Of a stretch of 64,000 bases of DNA, positions 60,054 through 64,000 are shown one piece after another. How positions within the stretch are numbered: position 1 is the stretch's first letter; every line of letters begins with the position of its first letter. This DNA comes from Plantactinospora soyae (lineage in GTDB: Bacteria > Actinomycetota > Actinomycetes > Mycobacteriales > Micromonosporaceae). The stretch spans positions 5,952,001 to 6,016,000 of the forward strand of contig NZ_JADBEB010000001.1 of NCBI RefSeq assembly GCF_014874095.1, in the 5' to 3' direction. A model generated the notes under the pieces. That model saw only the letters and a list, made by a program, of their open reading frames with translations. It was not told the origin of the DNA and did no database searches. The position numbers and the translations under genes were made by a program.

Positions 60054-60770
60054 TCAGGCGGCCAGTATCGCGTCGGCCACGGCGTCCGGGTGGGTCAACA
60101 GGCCCTCGTGGGTTCCGGGGACCAGCACGGGTTCGACTCCGAGCCGGGCGGCGAACTCGGCCCCGGGCCGCGGCAGCGCGTGATCGTGTTCGCCGAGGAG
60201 ATACCGGGTGGGGATGCCGAGGGTGGTCACATCCGGGACGTCGAGCGCATCCAGGAAATAGGCGCCGGGGTGCGGGACCAGCAGTTCCGCGAGCAGGCGC
60301 TGGGCATCCTCCGCGACGTCCTGCATGAAGATCTGCTGGACGAACTCCAGGGTGGGCGGGATGGCGCGGTCCGGCGAGGACTCGATCAGCCCACGCAGGA
60401 ACGCCGCGACCTCCGGAGGATTGTCGTCCGCCATCGACCGGCCCGGCATCGGGACCTGCGCGTTGTAATAGACCAGCCGGGACACCCGGCCCGCCAGCCG
60501 GTGCACGGCCGCGGCGATCGGGTAGCCCGCCCAGCTGTGACCCACCAGGGTCACGTCGGTGAGGGCCCGCCGTTCCACCTCGCTGACCAGGTGGTCCACG
60601 GCGTCCTGGAACCGTAGCCCCGCACGGTCATCGCCGTCCGCGAGCCCGGGCAGCGTGACGGTCACCGCACGATGTCCGGCGGCGCGGAGCCGCTTTGCCA
60701 CCGGCCACCAGGACCACCCGCCGTGCCAGGCACCCGGCACCAGCAGATAGGCCGAGGGTTCCGTACTCAT
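60054..60770 (-). CDS. Alpha/beta hydrolase
   Basis: This 238-aa protein is of the Abhydrolase_6 type. LLVPGAWHGGWSWWPVA holds the oxyanion loop, VTLVGHSWAGYPIAAAVH the nucleophile Ser, and EHDHALPRPGAE plus VPGTHEGLLTHPD the Asp/His part of the triad. It resembles plant-type esterase/hydroxynitrile-lyase-like and SalA-like esterases. The ATG at 60770 has GAGGAGAACGG upstream; the open frame before it is ignored. It stands alone. Confidence 0.85.
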   Translation of the reverse strand: MSTEPSAYLLVPGAWHGGWSWWPVAKRLRAAGHRAVTVTLPGLADGDDRAGLRFQDAVDHLVSEVERRALTDVTLVGHSWAGYPIAAAVHRLAGRVSRLVYYNAQVPMPGRSMADDNPPEVAAFLRGLIESSPDRAIPPTLEFVQQIFMQDVAEDAQRLLAELLVPHPGAYFLDALDVPDVTTLGIPTRYLLGEHDHALPRPGAEFAARLGVEPVLVPGTHEGLLTHPDAVADAILAA

Positions 60771-61027
60771 TTCCGTTCTCCTCAAGGGCGCGTCGCTCGG
60801 AATCAACGAGGTGGGCGACCTGCGGATCCCCGCTGCGTCAACCGGTCATCCGGCCGCGACGTCTATCGGTCACGTTGTCGGACACAGTGTCCGGCAAAAT
60901 GCTACCCGGCCTCCAGGCGTTCCCCGACCCCCAGGCTGGTGACCCTCGCCGCACTGACGTTCCGACCGGGCCTCGATCATTAGAGACGCCGCTCACCACT
61001 GCTGAACCGACCTCGTCATGCTCGCAG
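60771..61027. other. Intergenic stretch
   Basis: About 260 bases lie between the hydrolase start and the end of the kinase-like gene. They probably hold the hydrolase promoter; nothing else was recognised. Confidence 0.3.
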
Positions 61028-62713
61028 TCACTCGAGGCGGAAGCTCGCGGAGAGGAGTCGCTGGTTCGGCTCGTTGAGTGCCCACTGGCTGTCGGGGGTG
61101 ATCCAGGACAGGCTGTAGGCGCGGGTGGGGCTTTGGTTACCGAGCAGCCGTAGGGCGTGTAGTGGTTGTCCGTCGCCGTGGTTCCAGGTGTACTCCCACT
61201 CGGCGGCGCCGCCCGGGCGGATGACGGGCCCGATGCTGATCTTCTTGTAGCCGGGCAGCGCACCAGCCCGCAGCAGTTCCCGTTCTTCGGCCTGCCATCG
61301 TGTCTGGGGCGTCGCGGCAGCCTTGGCGGTGGGGTCGACGGCGATCAGGCGAAGCTCGTCGGGATCACGGAAGCAGACCGTTTTGCCGTTGGTGCTGCGG
61401 GTCCAGTCCGCGGGCACCGCGATGCTGAACCCGTTCGGGTCCTGGTGCCACAGCCATCCGTCGGGCAGCGCCTGCGGCGGGGGCGAGGTGGCCGGTAGCA
61501 CCGGTTCGCCCTCGGTGGCCGCGGTGTCGTCGAGGCACGGGTGGGCAGGCTGCGCCGGTTCCGCCGGTTCCGCCGTTTCTGCCGGGCCGGCCGCAGCGGC
61601 GGCCGGCGTACGGGCGGTCTCGCCGGTCTGGTCGCCCAGGCCGGCGACCAGTGTGCCGGCCGCTGCGACCACGACGGCCCCGACCGCCAGTAGTCCCAGC
61701 ATCGCGGCGGCGAACGCCCACCCCGTGCGGCCGCGGGCAGGCGGCATCGCGACCGTCAGGACCTTGGTGTTGCCGGCGTCATTGCCGCTCGTGACCGGTG
61801 CAGAGCCTGGGGCATACACCGTGCCGCGCTTGGTGGGGGTCGCGGTCACGGGCCACCGTCCGTGGGTTCGGGACAGCGCCGCCGACGGCGCGGTGGCAAC
61901 GGTCGACACGGTCAGCGTTTCGAGGTGGCTCCGCGCCTCCTCGGTGGTCAATCGTTGGCGGGGGTTGCGGCGTAACAGACCGGTGACCGTAGGTTCCAGG
62001 ATGTGGGCGTACATGGGGTCGGGTGGCTCGGTGGCGAGGGCCGCGAGGGTGGCCAGGATTGTCGGCCGCGCCCATGGCAGGCGGCCCTCCGCGGCCACGT
62101 AGAGGGTCGCGCCGAGGCCCCACAGGTCGGTGGCGGGAGTCGACGTGGCGTCGTGGGCCCGCTCCGGCGCGATGTACTGGGTCGTTGACAGATTCCGACC
62201 GGCGACGGCCGCGGGAGCGCCGCTGTCGAAGATTGGCAGCCCGAACCCGCCGAGCACGACCCGTCCGTCGTCGGCGAGCAGAACATTCCGTGGGCGGACG
62301 TCCCGATGCACCACCCCAGCCGCGTGGACAACATCCAGGGCGCCGAGCAGATGCAGGCCGACCCGTACCACCTCGGCGGCCGTAAGGGGGCCGTTGGCCG
62401 CGATCACGTCGGACAGGGAGCGGGCGGGCACGTGCTCCATGACGAGCCAGAGGTGGTCGTCGGCGCTCAGCACGTCCCACATGCTCACCACGCCCGGATT
62501 GTCGATCCCGGCCAGTCCGCGGACCTCGCCGAGCGTGCGGTCGTGCAACCTCGACCGCTCGGCGGCGCTCAACCGTTCCGGTACGACGACCTTCTTTACC
62601 GCGACGTGCCGGCCAAGCACCTCGTCGCGAGCCAGCCAGACGCGCCCCGGGTGTGCGGTGTCGGCGATCAACCGCAGCGGACGGTACCGCCCGGCGAGCA
62701 AGTCGTCCTTCAT
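61028..62713 (-). CDS. Transmembrane Ser/Thr kinase-like protein, probably a pseudokinase
   Basis: The protein has 561 aa. The N-terminal 270 residues follow the PknB-type kinase fold: Lys40 in HVAVKKVV, catalytic loop VVHRDVRPRNVLL (Asp138 and Asn143 kept, the usual Lys is Arg140), APE as IAPERA. The glycine loop is degenerate (LIADTAHPGRVWLA) and the DFG Asp is Gly156 (VVLGGFGLP), so Mg-ATP binding should be poor. One membrane helix (about 335-357) leads to an Ala/Pro/Glu linker and an external domain of about 150 residues (WLWHQDPNGFSIAVPADW). It may be a sensor scaffold. Confidence 0.85.
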   Translation of the reverse strand: MKDDLLAGRYRPLRLIADTAHPGRVWLARDEVLGRHVAVKKVVVPERLSAAERSRLHDRTLGEVRGLAGIDNPGVVSMWDVLSADDHLWLVMEHVPARSLSDVIAANGPLTAAEVVRVGLHLLGALDVVHAAGVVHRDVRPRNVLLADDGRVVLGGFGLPIFDSGAPAAVAGRNLSTTQYIAPERAHDATSTPATDLWGLGATLYVAAEGRLPWARPTILATLAALATEPPDPMYAHILEPTVTGLLRRNPRQRLTTEEARSHLETLTVSTVATAPSAALSRTHGRWPVTATPTKRGTVYAPGSAPVTSGNDAGNTKVLTVAMPPARGRTGWAFAAAMLGLLAVGAVVVAAAGTLVAGLGDQTGETARTPAAAAAGPAETAEPAEPAQPAHPCLDDTAATEGEPVLPATSPPPQALPDGWLWHQDPNGFSIAVPADWTRSTNGKTVCFRDPDELRLIAVDPTAKAAATPQTRWQAEERELLRAGALPGYKKISIGPVIRPGGAAEWEYTWNHGDGQPLHALRLLGNQSPTRAYSLSWITPDSQWALNEPNQRLLSASFRLE

Positions 62714-62866
62714 ACAAGGGATTCGGAGCGGACGAGGTCACGGATGGGTTGACGAAGTTCGGAGATACCCCGCGGGGTCTACGTTGCGATCGTGACGACC
62801 GGCTCGCCGAAGCCGGCAGTTGGTGGACCGGGGGAGGGCCCCGGTGCGCCCGGCTCGCCTCGTCTG

Positions 62867-63598
62867 TCAGCTCAGCGCGACGACACCCACGATTCGGGTG
62901 GGGGCGGTGGAACCGCCGGCGGGCTCGTTGGACAGCCCGAACGTGTCCGAAGCGGCGACCGGGCCGATGACCATGGTCGTCTCGGTGGCGCCGGCGGTGA
63001 GCAACCCGACCGGACGGGCCTTCTCAGTGTCGCGGATGAGCCATAGCTGGTAGGCCCGCCCGATGCCGGGCTCGGGCAGGTCGCGCAGCAGCACGACGCC
63101 CCGGTCACGGTCGCGCGACACGACCACGGTCGCGGCGCCGCCGGCCTGCAGCGGCTGGTCGTGGACGCGGGCGTCCGGGGCGCTCAGCACGTCGGCGACC
63201 TGACGGGCCTGGTCGCTGCTCGCCTGCTCCTGTCGGACCCGGTCGCCCGCGACCGACCACGTGGCCGCGCTCGCACCGGCCGCAGCGATGCCGACGACGG
63301 CTGCGGCGGCGGCCCATCGACGCCACTGCGGCGTCCCCCGCGTGACACCGGTCGGCCCGGTACCGACCCGCAGTTGGGGGGTGCTGGCGGCCTGCGCCAG
63401 GGTCCGCTCCCGCAACCCGGGTGGGGGGGTCCCGACGGCGGTAGCCTCGGCGAGTCGTGCCACGGTCTCCCGCAGCTCCGCCACCTCCAGGCGGCACGGC
63501 TCGCAGTCGGCCAGGTGCCGCTCGAACGCGGTCCGCTCCAGGTCGTCGACCGCAGCCAGGGCGTATGCGCCGGCGAGGGCGTGGATGTCGCTGCTCAT
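62867..63598 (-). CDS. Anti-sigma-K factor (RskA type)
   Basis: This 243-aa protein has the N-terminal zinc-containing anti-sigma domain AFERHLADCEPCRLEVAELR (HxxxCxxC), one membrane helix (about 95-115, WAAAAAVVGIAAAGASAATW), and an RskA C-terminal external domain (GGAATVVVSRDRDRGVVLLR, IGRAYQLWLIRDTEKARPVG). It binds the sigma factor encoded immediately upstream and releases it on an external, probably redox or envelope, signal via proteolysis. The start overlaps the sigma stop (ATGA). Confidence 0.9.
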   Translation of the reverse strand: MSSDIHALAGAYALAAVDDLERTAFERHLADCEPCRLEVAELRETVARLAEATAVGTPPPGLRERTLAQAASTPQLRVGTGPTGVTRGTPQWRRWAAAAAVVGIAAAGASAATWSVAGDRVRQEQASSDQARQVADVLSAPDARVHDQPLQAGGAATVVVSRDRDRGVVLLRDLPEPGIGRAYQLWLIRDTEKARPVGLLTAGATETTMVIGPVAASDTFGLSNEPAGGSTAPTRIVGVVALS

Positions 63599-64000
63599 GC
63601 CCGTCCCTCCAGGTCGATGCCCAGGCAGTCCCGCATCCGGATCAGCCCGTCGCGCATCCGGGTCTTTACCGTCGGCAGCGGCGTCGCCAGCGCTTCCGCT
63701 ACCTCGCGGTAGGTGTGGCCGCCGTAGTACGCGAGCGTCACCGCCTCCCGCTGTACCGACGTCAACTGGCCCAGGCAGCGACGGACCTGCTCCCGTTCCA
63801 GCCGGGCGGTCACGTCCTCGACCACCTCGTCGTAGGGGACGTGTGTCTCGGTCGCGGCGACCCGGTGCGTGCGATCGGTGTGGGCCTGCTCGGAGCGCAC
63901 CCGGTCCACCGCTCTCCGGTGGGCCATGGTCAGGATCCAGGCTGACGCTGAGCCACGGCCGGCGTCGAAGCGAGCGGCGGTGCGCCACACCTCGACCATC
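63595..64000 (-). CDS. ECF sigma factor (SigK-like), 5' partial
   Basis: The frame runs off the right edge; the visible 134 residues contain the end of region 2 (VEVWRTAARFDAGRGSASAW, ILTMAHRRAVDRVRS) and region 4 (LTSVQREAVTLAYYGGHTYR, EVAEALATPLPTVKTRMRDG). The sequence and the RskA-type partner fit the SigK group of ECF sigma factors. The stop overlaps the anti-sigma start by ATGA, the usual coupling that keeps the pair balanced. Confidence 0.9.
   Translation of the reverse strand, partial: MVEVWRTAARFDAGRGSASAWILTMAHRRAVDRVRSEQAHTDRTHRVAATETHVPYDEVVEDVTARLEREQVRRCLGQLTSVQREAVTLAYYGGHTYREVAEALATPLPTVKTRMRDGLIRMRDCLGIDLEGRA

Noticed and set aside
1-64000. tRNA, rRNA or CRISPR array
   Set aside because: No cloverleaf-like conserved arms, rRNA signatures or regularly spaced repeats were seen on reading; a tRNAscan or repeat search would be decisive.

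Overview
The window is high-GC, actinomycete-type DNA with strong G/C preference at third codon positions, GTG starts, frequent ATGA/GTGA overlaps, TetR/MarR/WYL/LysR regulators, Tat-exported enzymes and a SigK/RskA-type sigma/anti-sigma pair. A filamentous, plant-polysaccharide-degrading actinomycete, perhaps of the Micromonosporaceae, is the best guess. Nothing in the window fixes the genus. I saw no rRNA, tRNA or CRISPR array.

Layout. 1-5.6 kb: a tightly coupled plus-strand operon that enters from the left edge. It encodes a phosphoenolpyruvate-utiliser swivelling-domain protein (partial), a very divergent RtcB-like protein in which the metal-ligand Cys is Ser, and two half-ABC exporters whose motifs predict an asymmetric heterodimer. 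5.6-9.4 kb: secreted ricin-type lectin, HTH/WD40 membrane protein, FAD oxidoreductase. 9.9-15.3 kb: methyltransferase, two MFS exporters with a TetR repressor and operator, and a MarR-lipoprotein pair. 15.5-21.7 kb: secreted CocE-type hydrolase, tautomerase, WYL regulator divergent from an epoxide hydrolase plus AlkZ-like winged-helix protein.

22.5-43.7 kb: a plant cell-wall island with PL4 rhamnogalacturonan lyase and CE15 glucuronoyl esterase (operon), GH62 arabinofuranosidase, GH43 enzyme, GH10-CBM2 xylanase and a CBM2 gene remnant. These are interspersed with an F420/FMN-type reductase, a LysR-EamA pair, an AI-2E-type transporter, a GDPD-LamG protein, a small phosphotransferase and several decayed genes. 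44-51.4 kb: SDR, GNAT, LysR, FAD monooxygenase, and a complete-looking IS bounded by CTAG and 18/19-bp inverted repeats.

51.7-57.2 kb: the most unusual locus. A 131-aa protein of the EACC1 (effector-associated constant component) type is translationally coupled to a 1432-aa protein. That protein joins an N-terminal caspase/metacaspase domain to four FtsK/EccC-like ATPase modules and has no membrane anchor. No other type VII secretion genes are present. A divergent unknown gene and a 41-aa membrane or secreted peptide flank it. I interpret it as a caspase-effector conflict or programmed-death system built on a secretion motor. 57.4-64 kb: MBL-fold protein with a small dimeric-barrel partner, CGNR regulator, PNPOx-like protein, alpha/beta hydrolase, a probable transmembrane pseudokinase, and anti-sigma/sigma genes running off the right edge.
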